From NCBI GenBank assembly GCA_028692255.1, contig JAQUXS010000003.1:27523-91522 (forward strand): DNA of 64,000 nucleotides, written 5' to 3'. Below are positions 26,176 through 36,406 of the stretch, in pieces. A program made the position numbers and the translations under genes. The notes beneath the pieces were generated by a model. The model did not search any database and had not been told where the DNA came from. It was given only the letters and a program-made list of their open reading frames with translations. Numbering within the stretch: the stretch's first letter is position 1; each line of letters starts with the position of its first letter. Source of the stretch: Clostridium sp. (GTDB taxonomy: Bacteria > Bacillota > Clostridia > Clostridiales > Clostridiaceae).

Positions 26176-27975
26176 TTAAAGTTTGTACTTTTTTAAATCT
26201 TTCTTAAATTCATCAGTTAGCATTTTAAAATGACCTATGTTATCACTTAATTTCTTAATTCCATTTGTGTAGCTTGAAACATCTGCGCTTACTTCTTGTG
26301 ATGAAGCAGAATTTTCCTCTGCACTGGCTGCCAATGATTCAAGTTTATCATTTATTCCAACCATTAGACTTGTCTCATTATTAAGCTTATCTGCATTTTT
26401 TATCATATTTTCTGATACCATAGATGCTGAAGCTTTCGCCTTGTAACTTAAATCTTGTACATTCTTTAAATTACCTATTTCATTTGACAAAGCACCATAC
26501 TGATTTTCAATATTATTAACAAGTTGTTCTATTTCTTTAACAAAAGTACTTAAATTTACATTTATATCTCCAACTGTTGAGTCTGTCTGCTCTGCAAGTT
26601 TTTTAACTTCTTCAGCAACTACGCTAAAGCCTTTACCTGCTTCACCTGCACGTGCTGCTTCTATGGATGCATTAAGAGCAAGTAAATTTATTTGCTCTGA
26701 TATTTGAGATACTACTCCAACTATCTCAGTTATATTTTTAGCTCTATCTCCTAATTTAACGCCCTCATCTCTAACATCCTTAAACTTATTAACACTAATT
26801 GTTATATCTTTGCCTGAATTTTCAACACTTTGATAACTATCATCAATTATCTTAATAGCATCTTCAAGCTGTTTTTTATTTTCATTTTCTTTTTCAGCAA
26901 TCTTATTGAGAGATTCAATATTTTTATTAAGTGTTTCTGAGCCTGTCTGCGTATTTTCGGCTTGTTCGCCTGCTGTACTTGCAAGTTGTTCAACAATATC
27001 AGCTATTTCCTTAGAGGTATTATTCATTTCTAAAGATATATCTTCTATCTTTTCAACAAAATTGTGCATCTCATCAGTCATACCTTTAAATCCAACAAAA
27101 TCTTTACCTATAACTTTTTTATATTTAATTATATTTTTATAGGCATCTTCCAAATAATCACCTGTAACAATATCACTGTCAACTATAAACTTATGATTTA
27201 TCATATTATTAAACTGCTCATTTATAATATTCATAGGTCTCATAAGCTGTTTAATACCTAAAAATGAAACTGCCGAAACAATTAAAGAACCAATTAATGA
27301 TTTAACTATATTTTGAATTCCAAACATTGGAGCAAATACTACTATAGAAACTATAAAAGATAAAATAGCTGCTTTCCCTTCTATACTTTTTATAAAACCT
27401 AAAGATAATAGTTTGTTAAATCTATAAACTTTTTTATAATATATATCTTTATCAAATGTTATTTTTAGTTCTGCATAATCTGATTCCTGTTTAATAGTAT
27501 CTACTTTTATATTTTCTTTAAAAAATTCTCCAGCTCCATCTAAAAGTCCATACATGTAGTTAAACATACCTCTTTTAGACTTGTACTTAAATATTGCTTC
27601 TCTTTTCGAAATTGGTTCTATTGAAACAATTGGTGGCTTAGCACCTGGTAACTTTTTAGTCATTACAACATGAATATCAAATAATGTTCTTAGAAAAGAA
27701 TACATGCTATCATGCTGAAAAAAAGCTGGATAGTCATTAAAAAACGATTTTATATTATCCTTTCCAACTGCTCTCCACAATTTTTCATCACTTATATTTT
27801 CTTTACTTGAAACATATTTCATAAAATCTTTTACTTTTTCATCATTTACATCTTCAATAGGCGTAAAAACTTTTTTGCAATTGTAACCAATTGATTCCAT
27901 AGCTCCATTGATTACGTCATTGCCATACAATTTACGGCAAGTTTTTACCCACGTAGATACAACTGTTCCTTTCAT
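26176..27975 (-). CDS. H-NOX (heme nitric oxide/oxygen-binding) methyl-accepting chemotaxis protein
   Basis: 599 aa. The N-terminal 180 residues form an H-NOX domain: [12 protein letters not shown] start, proximal heme ligand His102 (DIHVVM), Pro115, the propionate-binding YxSxR at 131-135 (YKSKR) and Tyr140. These positions coincide with the numbering I recall for Thermoanaerobacter Tar4H, where Tyr140 hydrogen-bonds bound O2. Two membrane helices (about 204-245) anchor the protein with the sensor on the cytoplasmic side. The MCP signalling domain follows, with the hairpin-tip stretch [18 protein letters not shown]. It should steer motility in response to O2 or NO. ATG 27975 has a GGGGG site. 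An XRE-type gene lies 44 nt upstream on the same strand. Confidence 0.95.
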   Translation of the reverse strand: MKGTVVSTWVKTCRKLYGNDVINGAMESIGYNCKKVFTPIEDVNDEKVKDFMKYVSSKENISDEKLWRAVGKDNIKSFFNDYPAFFQHDSMYSFLRTLFDIHVVMTKKLPGAKPPIVSIEPISKREAIFKYKSKRGMFNYMYGLLDGAGEFFKENIKVDTIKQESDYAELKITFDKDIYYKKVYRFNKLLSLGFIKSIEGKAAILSFIVSIVVFAPMFGIQNIVKSLIGSLIVSAVSFLGIKQLMRPMNIINEQFNNMINHKFIVDSDIVTGDYLEDAYKNIIKYKKVIGKDFVGFKGMTDEMHNFVEKIEDISLEMNNTSKEIADIVEQLASTAGEQAENTQTGSETLNKNIESLNKIAEKENENKKQLEDAIKIIDDSYQSVENSGKDITISVNKFKDVRDEGVKLGDRAKNITEIVGVVSQISEQINLLALNASIEAARAGEAGKGFSVVAEEVKKLAEQTDSTVGDINVNLSTFVKEIEQLVNNIENQYGALSNEIGNLKNVQDLSYKAKASASMVSENMIKNADKLNNETSLMVGINDKLESLAASAEENSASSQEVSADVSSYTNGIKKLSDNIGHFKMLTDEFKKDLKKYKL

Positions 27976-28019
27976 ATTAACCCCCCATTTTTCTTAAGTT
28001 AACTTTTAATAAAATCATC

Positions 28020-28694
28020 TTATAATTTTATTTCAACTTTATCTAACCTTGCTATTATCTTTATATCCTTTGTATTAACTGTATGTGTTATAATGCTATT
28101 TCCATTGCTTACAAGGAGAATTTTACTACTATCTATTTTCTTTATTTGCCTTATTACATTTTCTCCATTGTAATCAACGATACATATAGCATTGTTTCTT
28201 ACCTCATTTTCAACATGTGCAAAAGCTATATCTCCTTTAGCAATTCTAAATCCAATCATGTCATTATCCTGAACTTCAACCAAAAATACTTTTTCCTTTG
28301 GATGTCCTTCTATTTTATTTGAAATAATAGGGAGCGGCCTTACCCCAACCTTTGTTTTAAGATCCATTTTAAATATAGTTACATCTTTAAGTATTGATTT
28401 AAATGCATCTCCCCATACTTCATTTATTTCTTTTTTCTTTAAAGGTCTTGATTCAATTGGTTTAATCTTTACTTTTTCCTCATTACTGCTTTCTTCTGCA
28501 TACATATTTACATCATCAAGTTCGGTCGAAAACATTTTTGAAATCTTGCTTATAATATCTTCTTTTACAACTTTTCTTCCATTTTCAATTTCATTTATAT
28601 AGCTTTCTGAAACACCAAGCTTCTTTGCAAGTTTCTTCTGTGTCATTCCGTTTTTATTTCTTAAAAATTTTATTTTCTCACCAATTCTTGTCAA
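28020..28694 (-). CDS. XRE-family regulator with LexA-like (S24) C-terminal domain, probably non-cleaving
   Basis: 224 aa, TTG start at 28694 with only a weak ribosome site. The N-terminal HTH (IGEKIKFLRNKNGMTQKKLAKKLGVSESYINEIENGRK) is a clear XRE domain. The C-terminal half (about 105-224) has the fold pattern of LexA/CI-type S24 domains, but the usual GDSM serine motif reads DNDM, so the nucleophile is missing; a lysine-containing RQIKKI strand remains. It therefore resembles a dimerising, non-autocleaving repressor. The H-NOX chemoreceptor starts 44 nt downstream, so the two may be co-transcribed. Confidence 0.82.
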   Translation of the reverse strand: MTRIGEKIKFLRNKNGMTQKKLAKKLGVSESYINEIENGRKVVKEDIISKISKMFSTELDDVNMYAEESSNEEKVKIKPIESRPLKKKEINEVWGDAFKSILKDVTIFKMDLKTKVGVRPLPIISNKIEGHPKEKVFLVEVQDNDMIGFRIAKGDIAFAHVENEVRNNAICIVDYNGENVIRQIKKIDSSKILLVSNGNSIITHTVNTKDIKIIARLDKVEIKL

Positions 28695-28730
28695 TTATAT
28701 CAGTCCCATATATTTTAATTTTATAAAACA

Positions 28731-29114
28731 TTATTTTTTATGAATGCTCTCAGCCCATTTTTTTTCTTCACAAAGATGTTCTAAAAGTTCTTCAAAAGTC
28801 CACTTTATGGAGTGTTCTGTTACAACGGCAAAAATAGTACTTGAATCAACATATTTTTTCAATGTACTTAGGGTATTTTTAACTTCGTCATCTTCAAGAT
28901 TATTAAACAAGATTACCTTTTGATTAAACACTTTATTTCCTTCCGTTAAAATTGTAACTCCATCTAATATGTTTTTTACTTTCATTGTAGTCATATTTCT
29001 ATCTACAACTTTAAAATTTATAAGATTATTACTCAAAACCGCTTCTGCAATTTTAAGAATTTCCTCTTGACTAAAGCCATATATAAGCATCATTTTTCCA
29101 TTACTAAGTCCCAT
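28731..29114 (-). CDS. Conserved protein, DUF3783-like
   Basis: 127 aa from ATG 29114, which has GGGGTG 6 nt upstream; the GTG at 29123 overlaps that site. It shows a small alpha/beta pattern with MLIYGFSQEEILKIAEAV near the start and a C-terminal AVVTEHSIKWTFEELLEHLCEE that I associate with DUF3783. No catalytic motif is visible. Function unknown. It lies between the XRE gene and the cyclophilin gene on the same strand. Confidence 0.65.
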   Translation of the reverse strand: MGLSNGKMMLIYGFSQEEILKIAEAVLSNNLINFKVVDRNMTTMKVKNILDGVTILTEGNKVFNQKVILFNNLEDDEVKNTLSTLKKYVDSSTIFAVVTEHSIKWTFEELLEHLCEEKKWAESIHKK

Positions 29115-29141
29115 AACATTCACCCCATACCTTTTTACTTT

Positions 29142-29657
29142 TTAAATTGTTTCAGGCTCATCATACTCAGTGTCAAAAGTATCAACTGTTATTGTTTCTA
29201 TAACAACATCTTCTAATGGTCTATCATTATAATCTGTAGGAACTGCTATTATTTTATCAAGTACATCAAATCCTTCTGTAAGTTTCCCAAATGCTGCATA
29301 CTGTCCATCAAGATGTGGTGCATCTCCTGCCATTATAAAGAATTGACTTCCTGCTGAATCTAGTGCCATTGCTCTTGCCATAGATAAAACACCCTTAGTA
29401 TGTTTCATCTCATTTTTAAATCCATTGGATGGGAATTCACCTTTAATTGAATATCCAGGGCCACCTGTACCATCCCCACTTGGGCATCCTCCTTGAATTA
29501 CAAATCCAGGTATAACTCTATGAAAAGTAAGACCGTCATAAAATTTCTTATTTATAAGACTTATAAAATTTCTAACTGTATTTGGAGCCTCTTTGCTTGA
29601 AAGTTTTGCTTTCATAACATCTCCATTTGCCATTTTTATAGTAACTATAGGTTCCAT
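29142..29657 (-). CDS. Cyclophilin-type peptidyl-prolyl cis-trans isomerase
   Basis: 171 aa, cytoplasmic (no signal peptide). The catalytic segment [13 protein letters not shown] with its Arg, the GSQFFI motif and the [15 protein letters not shown] stretch are diagnostic. It speeds proline isomerisation during folding. ATG 29657 has an AGGAGG site. The next gene upstream on the same strand is murI. Confidence 0.95.
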   Translation of the reverse strand: MEPIVTIKMANGDVMKAKLSSKEAPNTVRNFISLINKKFYDGLTFHRVIPGFVIQGGCPSGDGTGGPGYSIKGEFPSNGFKNEMKHTKGVLSMARAMALDSAGSQFFIMAGDAPHLDGQYAAFGKLTEGFDVLDKIIAVPTDYNDRPLEDVVIETITVDTFDTEYDEPETI

Positions 29658-29720
29658 TTTGTTACCTCCTAATTATCGTATATCTATTATACAACAAAAA
29701 TGTCTAAACAATAAAGGTTA

Positions 29721-30491
29721 TTATTTATATAATAATTTTTTACTTATTTCTATCATATTGTTACCTTTAAGTGAATTTAATATTTCAACGTCTCCTTGTT
29801 TTTTGCAAGATCTTAAAATATTATCTTCAACTAATTTATTTTTAAGCTGACTCGCGGTTCCATGTCCACCATCTATAATAGGGACATCTTTAATAATTTT
29901 TTTTATTTCATCTTTTACAAATGGAAAATGTGTACATCCAAGCACAACTGCTGCGATTTTTGAATTCAAATAAGGATTAAGTTTATCCCTTAAATATTCA
30001 TTTACCTCTCCCCCGCCAAAAGTTCCTGATTCGACAAATTCAACAAGTTTAGGGCATGGCATTTTAACAATATCTGCTTCATCCTTGTACATCTTCATAT
30101 GTTCATTAAATTTTTCATCAGCAAGTGTCCTTTGTGTGGCCATAATAATTACTTTTCCATCTCTATCAAACTCTACAGCTGGCTTCAAAGCAGGTTCAAT
30201 ACCAATTATAGGGATATTAATATATTCCCTTCTTAAATCTTCAATAGCTGCACTAGTAGCAGTATTACATGCAACTACAAGCGCCTTTATACCTCTACTC
30301 ACTAAATACTTTGCAACATCAAGAGTCAGTTTTTTTACTTCTTCTTTTGATTTCGTTCCATATGGCGCATTTTTAGAATCACCATAATATATAAAATTCT
30401 CCACTGGAAGTAATTTTATTGCTTCTCTTAAAACACTTATACCACCAACTCCAGAATCGAAGACCCCTATTGGCCTATCCTGTATTTTCAT
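29721..30491 (-). CDS. murI: Glutamate racemase
   Basis: 256 aa, usual length. Interconverts L- and D-glutamate for peptidoglycan. Seen: IGVFDSGVGGISVL, VACNTATSAA with the first catalytic Cys, and VLGCTHFPFV with the second. An AGGTGAT site precedes ATG 30491. About 310 bp separate it from the divergent glnN. Confidence 0.96.
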   Translation of the reverse strand: MKIQDRPIGVFDSGVGGISVLREAIKLLPVENFIYYGDSKNAPYGTKSKEEVKKLTLDVAKYLVSRGIKALVVACNTATSAAIEDLRREYINIPIIGIEPALKPAVEFDRDGKVIIMATQRTLADEKFNEHMKMYKDEADIVKMPCPKLVEFVESGTFGGGEVNEYLRDKLNPYLNSKIAAVVLGCTHFPFVKDEIKKIIKDVPIIDGGHGTASQLKNKLVEDNILRSCKKQGDVEILNSLKGNNMIEISKKLLYK

Positions 30492-30682
30492 AATATCACC
30501 TCATGTTACTCATTAAAGCACTTTAAATTTAGTTATTCTCATAAGTTTTATTATAACTCATATATATTTTTAAAAAAAGATATGTGCTTACTAATACATG
30601 TATTTATATTCTTTTATATTTATCACCGTTTTAACAGAATTTCAAAATACATAAACTTTAAATAGAAAATTTATAATTTATC

Positions 30683-30711
30683 TTGTATAAATTTAATAAT
30701 TATATTATAAT
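30683..30711 (+). promoter_or_regulatory. Putative sigma-A promoter of glnN
   Basis: TTGTAT (30683-30688), 17 nt, TATAAT (30706-30711); start near 30718, leader about 84 nt. The rest of the 30492-30801 gap is very AT-rich. I see no riboswitch fold or GlnR-type operator in it. Confidence 0.55.
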
Positions 30712-30801
30712 TAACAAATATAAGATTACAAATTCATTTTGCAATTATATAAAAATTTAACCTATAATATTTGATTTTTCATTTTGAAAGGAGATTTTTA
30801 C

Positions 30802-32889
30802 ATGAGTAATTTTGGTACTAACTACGGTACAGATGCATTTACTGATGCAGTTATGAAAGAACGTCTTCCTAAGGCAACATATAAGGCTTTAAAGAAATCC
30901 TTAGAAAAGGGTAGCAAACTTGATTTAGAGGATGCAAATGTAATAGCAAATTCAATGAAAGACTGGGCTGTTGAAAAAGGTGCAACTCATTATACACACT
31001 GGTTTCAACCATTAACAGATATTCCTGCTGAAAAACATGATTCATTTATTAATCCAATTTCTGATGGAACAGCACTTTTAAGTTTTTCAGGTAAAGAACT
31101 AATAAAAGGAGAACCTGATGCTTCTTCATTCCCTTCAGGTGGTCTTAGAGCTACTTGTTCTGCAAGAGGATATACAGCTTGGGATGCTACTTCACCTGCT
31201 TTTGTAAGAGATGGAACATTATACATTCCTACTGCTTTCGTTTCATACACAGGAGAAGCTCTTGATAAAAAAATACCTCTTCTTCGTTCAATGGATGCAC
31301 TTTCAAAAGAAGCAATAAGAGTACTTAGATTGCTTGGAAACAAGACTGCAAAGAAAGTTACAACAAGTCTTGGACCTGAACAAGAATATTTCCTTGTTGA
31401 CAAAAAAGTTGCTGATAAACGTCTTGATTTAAGATACACAGGCAGAACTCTTTTTGGTGCAAAACCACCTAAGGGTCAAGAACTTGATGATCAATATTTT
31501 GCTTCATTAAAACAAAGAGTATCTGACTTCATGAAAGATATAGATAAACAGCTTTGGGCTCTTGGCATCTCAGCTAAAACAAAGCATAATGAAGTTGCTC
31601 CAGCACAACATGAGCTTGCAACTATTTATACAACAACAAATGTAGCTTCCGATAACAACCAAGTAGTTATGGATGTTATGAAGAAAACTGCATTAAAACA
31701 TGGACTTGTATGCCTACTTCATGAAAAACCATTCGCCGGAATAAATGGTTCAGGTAAGCACAATAACTGGTCAGTAACTACAGATGAAGGTGTAAACTTA
31801 CTTAATCCTGGTAAAGCGCCTCACGAAAACACTGAATTCTTAGTTTTCTTAACAGCTGTTATAAAAGCTGTAGATGAATATGCTGATATTCTAAGAGCAT
31901 CTGCTGCAAATGCAGGTAATGACCACCGTCTTGGTGCAAATGAAGCTCCTCCAGCAGTTATTTCAATATTCTTAGGAGATCAACTTGAAAATTTAGTTGA
32001 CCAACTTGAAAAAGGTGATGCAACTTCAACTCTTCCAACTGGAGAATTAGATCTTGGAGTTTCAACACTTCCTATACTTGTAAAAGATGCAACTGATAGA
32101 AACAGAACATCACCATTTGCATTTACAGGTAACAAATTTGAATTCAGAATGGCTCCTTCTTCAGGAAACACTTCAGATCCTAACATAGTTTTAAACACAA
32201 TAGTTGCAGAAGCTCTTTCACAAATTGCTGATAGACTTGAAAAAGCATCTGATGTTAAAGCTGAAGTTAAAGCTGTATTAACAGATATAGTTAAAAATCA
32301 TAAAAAAGTTATATTCAACGGAAATGGATATTCAGATGAATGGATAGCTGAAGCTGAAAAGAGAGGCCTTCCAAATGTTAAAACTACTGTTGAATCAATG
32401 AAAGCTTTCGTTACAGATAAAGCTGTAGCATTATTTGAAAAACATAATGTATTAAGCAAAGCTGAACTTGAATCACGTTATGCAGTTGGTCTTGAAAATT
32501 ACACAAATATAACTAATATAGAAGCTGAAACAACACTTTTAGTTGCAAAGCGTCAAATATTACCAGCAGTTTTGAAATTTGAAACACACCTTGCTAAATC
32601 AGCTGCAGCAGTTAAAGCAGTTGGCGCTGATGCAAGTGTACAAACAGATCTTCTAAAAGAAGTTACTGCTCTTGCTGATACATTAAATAAAACAATAGGT
32701 GCTTTAGATGCTTCAGTTGTAAAAGCTCAAAGTCTTGATGGTGATGATTATGATACAGCTCACTTCTATAAATTCGATGTATTCGAAAAAATGGGAGCTG
32801 TAAGAGAAGCTGCAGATAAACTTGAAACTGTAGTTGATAAAGAATTCTGGCCAATGCCAACTTATGGAGATTTATTATTCACAGTATAA
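30802..32889 (+). CDS. glnN: Glutamine synthetase type III (GSIII)
   Basis: 695 aa from ATG 30802, which follows AAAGGAG; an upstream in-frame TTG at 30784 overlaps that site and is rejected. The size (far above the 450 aa of GSI) and motifs such as the THWFQPLT catalytic-region start, [37 protein letters not shown] and [10 protein letters not shown] identify GSIII. It makes glutamine from glutamate, ammonia and ATP, the main ammonium entry step. It has its own promoter and a strong terminator and is monocistronic. Confidence 0.95.
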   Translation: MSNFGTNYGTDAFTDAVMKERLPKATYKALKKSLEKGSKLDLEDANVIANSMKDWAVEKGATHYTHWFQPLTDIPAEKHDSFINPISDGTALLSFSGKELIKGEPDASSFPSGGLRATCSARGYTAWDATSPAFVRDGTLYIPTAFVSYTGEALDKKIPLLRSMDALSKEAIRVLRLLGNKTAKKVTTSLGPEQEYFLVDKKVADKRLDLRYTGRTLFGAKPPKGQELDDQYFASLKQRVSDFMKDIDKQLWALGISAKTKHNEVAPAQHELATIYTTTNVASDNNQVVMDVMKKTALKHGLVCLLHEKPFAGINGSGKHNNWSVTTDEGVNLLNPGKAPHENTEFLVFLTAVIKAVDEYADILRASAANAGNDHRLGANEAPPAVISIFLGDQLENLVDQLEKGDATSTLPTGELDLGVSTLPILVKDATDRNRTSPFAFTGNKFEFRMAPSSGNTSDPNIVLNTIVAEALSQIADRLEKASDVKAEVKAVLTDIVKNHKKVIFNGNGYSDEWIAEAEKRGLPNVKTTVESMKAFVTDKAVALFEKHNVLSKAELESRYAVGLENYTNITNIEAETTLLVAKRQILPAVLKFETHLAKSAAAVKAVGADASVQTDLLKEVTALADTLNKTIGALDASVVKAQSLDGDDYDTAHFYKFDVFEKMGAVREAADKLETVVDKEFWPMPTYGDLLFTV

Positions 32890-32930
32890 TCTCTGTTCAT
32901 AATTGAATTATATATTCAAGAATTATACAA

Positions 32931-32976
32931 GGCTGCCTCAAAATAAATTAATATTTTGAGGCAACCTATTTTTTAG
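32931..32976 (+). terminator. Terminator of glnN
   Basis: GCCTCAAAATA / TATTTTGAGGC, an 11-bp perfect stem extended by AGG/CCT after one mismatch, followed by TATTTTTTAG, about 45 nt after the glnN stop codon. Confidence 0.85.
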
Positions 32977-33121
32977 TATAGAATGATGTATAATAATATA
33001 AAAATCATTATTTTTAAAAGCAGTTTTTACAATTTATTTAGCATTATTTACAATTACATTGTTAAATGTTTATACTATAATAAAATTATAACTATAAGCA
33101 AACTTTTTGGAGGGATAAAAC

Positions 33122-34201
33122 ATGCAAAAGAAATTAAATGTTGGTATTCTCGGAGCTACTGGTCTTGTTGGTCAAAGGTTTGTAACTCTCCTAGAAAATC
33201 ATCCGTATTTTGAAGTAACAGCTCTAGCCGCTAGCAAACGTTCATCCGGCAAACCTTATGTTGATGCCGTTGATGGTAGATGGAAAATGAATCGTCCAAT
33301 ACCTGAATATATTAAAGATTTTGTTGTAAAAGATATTTATGACATAGATGAAATTTCAAGCAAAGTTGACTTTGTATTCTGTGCTGTTAACATGAAAAAA
33401 GACGAAATAAAAAAAATAGAGGAAACTTATGCAAAACATGAGATACCTGTAGTATCAAATAATTCAGCTAACAGATTTACAGATGATGTTCCTGTTGTTA
33501 TACCAGAAATAAATCCAGAACATTTTAATATAATACCTGAACAGAAAAAAAGACTAGGAACTAAAAAAGGATTCATAGTTGCAAAACCAAACTGCTCCAT
33601 TCAAAGTTATGTTCCTGCTATAAGTGCTCTTTTAAAATTCAAACCAACTAAAATACTTGCATGTACTTATCAAGCAATATCCGGCAGTGGAAAAACTTTC
33701 AAAGAAATGCCTGAAATTATTGATAATGTAATTCCATTTATACCTGGTGAAGAACAAAAAAGTGAACAGGAACCATTAAAAGTGTGGGGACACATTGAGG
33801 GGAATAAAATTGTATGCACAGAATCACCTATAATAACTTCTCAATGCCTTAGAGTTCCAGTAGCAGATGGCCACATGGCAGCTGTTTTTGTATCCTTTGA
33901 CAAAAAACCTTCAAAAGAAAAAATTCTTGAGGCTTTTAAAGAATATAAAGGTAAGCCTCAACTTTTAGATCTTCCAACTGCTCCAAAGCAATTCCTAACT
34001 TATTTTGAAGATGACTTTAGACCTCAACCAAAACTTGATCGTGAAATGGAAAAAGGCATGGGAATTGGAATTGGCAGACTTAGAGAGGATTCTCTATTTG
34101 ATTATAAATTTGTATGTCTTTCTCACAATACCCTTCGTGGTGCTGCCGGCGGTGCACTTCTAACCGCAGAACTTCTTTACAAAGAAGGCTACCTATACTA
34201 G
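33122..34201 (+). CDS. asd: Aspartate-semialdehyde dehydrogenase (archaeal/fungal-type)
   Basis: 359 aa. Converts L-4-aspartyl phosphate to aspartate semialdehyde for lysine/diaminopimelate, threonine and methionine. NADP loop GILGATGLVGQRF near the N-terminus and catalytic Cys in AKPNCSIQSYVPA. Length and the NCSIQ context fit the archaeal/fungal-like branch found in clostridia and not the shorter E. coli branch. GGAGGG precedes ATG 33122. Monocistronic, followed by two hairpins. Confidence 0.93.
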   Translation: MQKKLNVGILGATGLVGQRFVTLLENHPYFEVTALAASKRSSGKPYVDAVDGRWKMNRPIPEYIKDFVVKDIYDIDEISSKVDFVFCAVNMKKDEIKKIEETYAKHEIPVVSNNSANRFTDDVPVVIPEINPEHFNIIPEQKKRLGTKKGFIVAKPNCSIQSYVPAISALLKFKPTKILACTYQAISGSGKTFKEMPEIIDNVIPFIPGEEQKSEQEPLKVWGHIEGNKIVCTESPIITSQCLRVPVADGHMAAVFVSFDKKPSKEKILEAFKEYKGKPQLLDLPTAPKQFLTYFEDDFRPQPKLDREMEKGMGIGIGRLREDSLFDYKFVCLSHNTLRGAAGGALLTAELLYKEGYLY

Positions 34202-34223
34202 AAATTATTAAATGATTTATTAT

Positions 34224-34272
34224 AAGTTATACACACTTGTTAATTAATATTGATAACAAGTGTGTATAACTT
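34224..34272 (+). terminator. Long hairpin downstream of asd
   Basis: A perfect 18-bp stem AAGTTATACACACTTGTT / AACAAGTGTGTATAACTT with a 13-nt loop; only a short TTTCTT follows, so termination efficiency is uncertain. Confidence 0.65.
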
Positions 34273-34301
34273 TCTTAATAAATTGAATTAACCTGTAATT
34301 C

Positions 34302-34352
34302 AATAAGGTGCCACTTGAAAATGATTTGCTTATTTTCAAACGGCACCTTATT
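34302..34352. terminator. Second hairpin between asd and the YgiQ-like gene
   Basis: AATAAGGTGCC / GGCACCTTATT outer stem (11 bp) with a nearly complementary TTGAAAAT / ATTTTCAA inner stem. Convergent genes flank it, so it could serve either strand. Confidence 0.6.
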
Positions 34353-34383
34353 CATCTAAATTCATAAAACTCTTTGTTCTTTT

Positions 34384-34499
34384 TAATTGATTCGTTCATT
34401 GATCATTGTCCCTTTATCTTTTCTATTGATCATTCGTACATTGATCATTTTTCCTTGTCTTTTTTATTGATCATTGATCATTGTACATTGATCATTGTC
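34384..34499 (-). repeat. TGATCA-rich repeat tract D behind the YgiQ-like stop codon
   Basis: Three to four degenerate blocks such as ATTCGTTCATTGATCATTG and ATTGATCATTGATCATTG end one base before the stop codon of the minus-strand YgiQ-like gene (34501-34503). Read with the gene it begins AGACAATGATCAATG. Confidence 0.8.
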
Positions 34500-34500
34500 T

Positions 34501-36336
34501 TTATCTTCTCTTATGTCTCCTGTAACTTTTTCTTCTAGGTGTAGATGGAATGAGGCAATTTTCCCCTTCTCCAATTAAGTCTTCTCTTCCAGCTTTTAAA
34601 AGTGCTTCTTTTACAATTCTATAGTTTTCGGGTTTAGCAAATTGAAGCAAAGCTCTCTGCATGTTTTTCTCATGCTGCTTTTTCGCTACATACACTTTTT
34701 CTCCTGTACGAGGATCTATACCTGTGTAGTACATAGTTGTAGACAAACTTCCCGGTGTTGGATAAAAATCTTGAACCTGCTCTGGAGTGTAGCCCATCTT
34801 TTTTATATAAAGTGCAAGCTCTATTGCTGCATTTAAATCACTGCCTGGATGACTTGACATAAGATATGGCACAAGATATTGATTCATACCCAGTTCTTTA
34901 TTTATTTCAAAATATTTTTTTACAAACCTGTTATATACTTCTTTCTTCGGTTTACCCATTTTCTCTAAAACCTTGTCACTAATATGTTCAGGTGCAACTT
35001 TAAGCTGCCCACTTATATGATATTTGCACAATTCTTTAAAAAATTGAGTATTTTTATCATGTATTAAATAATCATATCTTATTCCTGAACGTATAAACAC
35101 CTTTTTAACTTTAGGAAGTTCCCTTAGTTTTCTTAAAAGACTTAAATATTCAGTATGGTCTATTTTTAAATTCTTACAAGGTTCTGGAAACATACACTGC
35201 TTTCCCTTACAAACTCCTCTTTCAAGCTGCTGTTTACATGATACATGTCTAAAGTTTGCAGTAGGCCCTCCAACATCATGTATATATCCTTTAAAATCAT
35301 CAAAATTGGTCATAAGCTTTGCTTCATCAATTATAGACTTCTGACTTCTATTTTGTATTGTCCTTCCTTGGTGAAAAGTAAGGGCACAAAATGAACATCC
35401 CCCAAAACATCCTCTATGACTTGTAATTGAAAATTTAACTTCTTTTAGTGCTGGAATTCCACCCTTGTTCTCATATATAGGATGGTACTTCCTTGTAAAT
35501 GGAAGATTGTATACATCATCCATTTCTATCTGTGTGAGGGGCCACTGAGGTGGTGCTTGAACTATATACCTGTCACCATGCTTTTGAACTACAGTTTTGC
35601 CTCTAACCGCATCCTGCTCCATTGATTCAAGGTTATAAGCTTTTGCATACTCACTTTTATCACTGTTAACCTCTTCAAAAGAGGGAACTTCAATATAGTC
35701 TGTTAAATTGTCGATGTTTGAAGTTATATATACTGTTCCACGTACATCATTCATTGTCTTTATATCTTTTCCGTACTTTAAAAGATTTGCAATTTGTGCA
35801 ATTGTCTTTTCACCCATGCCATAAGACAACAAATCCGCTTTTGAATCAATAAGTATACTCCTTCTAACTTTATCTTCCCAGTAATCATAGTGTGCAAATC
35901 TTCTAAGACTTGCCTCTATTCCACCTATAATTATAGGAACATCTTTGTAGGCTTCTCGAGCTCTATTGCAGTAAACTATAACTGCCCTATCTGGTCTATG
36001 TCCCCCTTCACCACCTGGAGAATAAAAATCATCATGCCTTTTTTTCTTTGCAACAGTATAATGATTAACCATAGAATCAATATTACCTGAATTAACTAAA
36101 AATGCATATTTAGGTTTACCAAGCTTTTTAAAATCATCTGCATTGTGCCAATCAGGCTGTGGTATTATTCCTACATTAAATCCTTCACTTTCAAGAACTC
36201 TCCCTATTATAGCTGTGCCAAAAGAAGGATGATCAACATAAGCATCTCCTGTAATTATTATAAAATCAAGCTGTGATATACCTTTTTCTTTTAAATCAGC
36301 TTTACTTATAGGTAAAAATTTGTTTCTTATATTCAT
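34501..36336 (-). CDS. YgiQ-family radical SAM protein
   Basis: 611 aa from ATG 36336; GAGGAG lies just upstream, inside a longer in-frame reading from 36354 that lacks a ribosome site. The radical SAM cluster is [19 protein letters not shown] (CX3CX2C) near residues 310-325, preceded by a long N-terminal domain with [17 protein letters not shown]. The C-terminus is very basic ([11 protein letters not shown]), suggesting nucleic-acid binding. The reaction is unknown. It stands alone. Confidence 0.9.
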   Translation of the reverse strand: MNIRNKFLPISKADLKEKGISQLDFIIITGDAYVDHPSFGTAIIGRVLESEGFNVGIIPQPDWHNADDFKKLGKPKYAFLVNSGNIDSMVNHYTVAKKKRHDDFYSPGGEGGHRPDRAVIVYCNRAREAYKDVPIIIGGIEASLRRFAHYDYWEDKVRRSILIDSKADLLSYGMGEKTIAQIANLLKYGKDIKTMNDVRGTVYITSNIDNLTDYIEVPSFEEVNSDKSEYAKAYNLESMEQDAVRGKTVVQKHGDRYIVQAPPQWPLTQIEMDDVYNLPFTRKYHPIYENKGGIPALKEVKFSITSHRGCFGGCSFCALTFHQGRTIQNRSQKSIIDEAKLMTNFDDFKGYIHDVGGPTANFRHVSCKQQLERGVCKGKQCMFPEPCKNLKIDHTEYLSLLRKLRELPKVKKVFIRSGIRYDYLIHDKNTQFFKELCKYHISGQLKVAPEHISDKVLEKMGKPKKEVYNRFVKKYFEINKELGMNQYLVPYLMSSHPGSDLNAAIELALYIKKMGYTPEQVQDFYPTPGSLSTTMYYTGIDPRTGEKVYVAKKQHEKNMQRALLQFAKPENYRIVKEALLKAGREDLIGEGENCLIPSTPRRKSYRRHKRR

Positions 36337-36406
36337 AAAATGAATGCTCCTCATTTAGTTTATACTAAAACTATAACACACGAATAATCTATTTGAAACG
36401 TCTAAA

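Noticed and set aside
30085..30387. 100-aa ORF opposite murI
   Set aside because: Shadow frame of a clearly conserved gene, no ribosome site.
30492..30801. Glutamine or other riboswitch before glnN
   Set aside because: The leader after the predicted promoter is only about 84 nt and shows no stable fold; nothing matches a known motif.
31005..31439. 144-aa minus-strand ORF inside glnN
   Set aside because: Antisense shadow of the glutamine synthetase frame.
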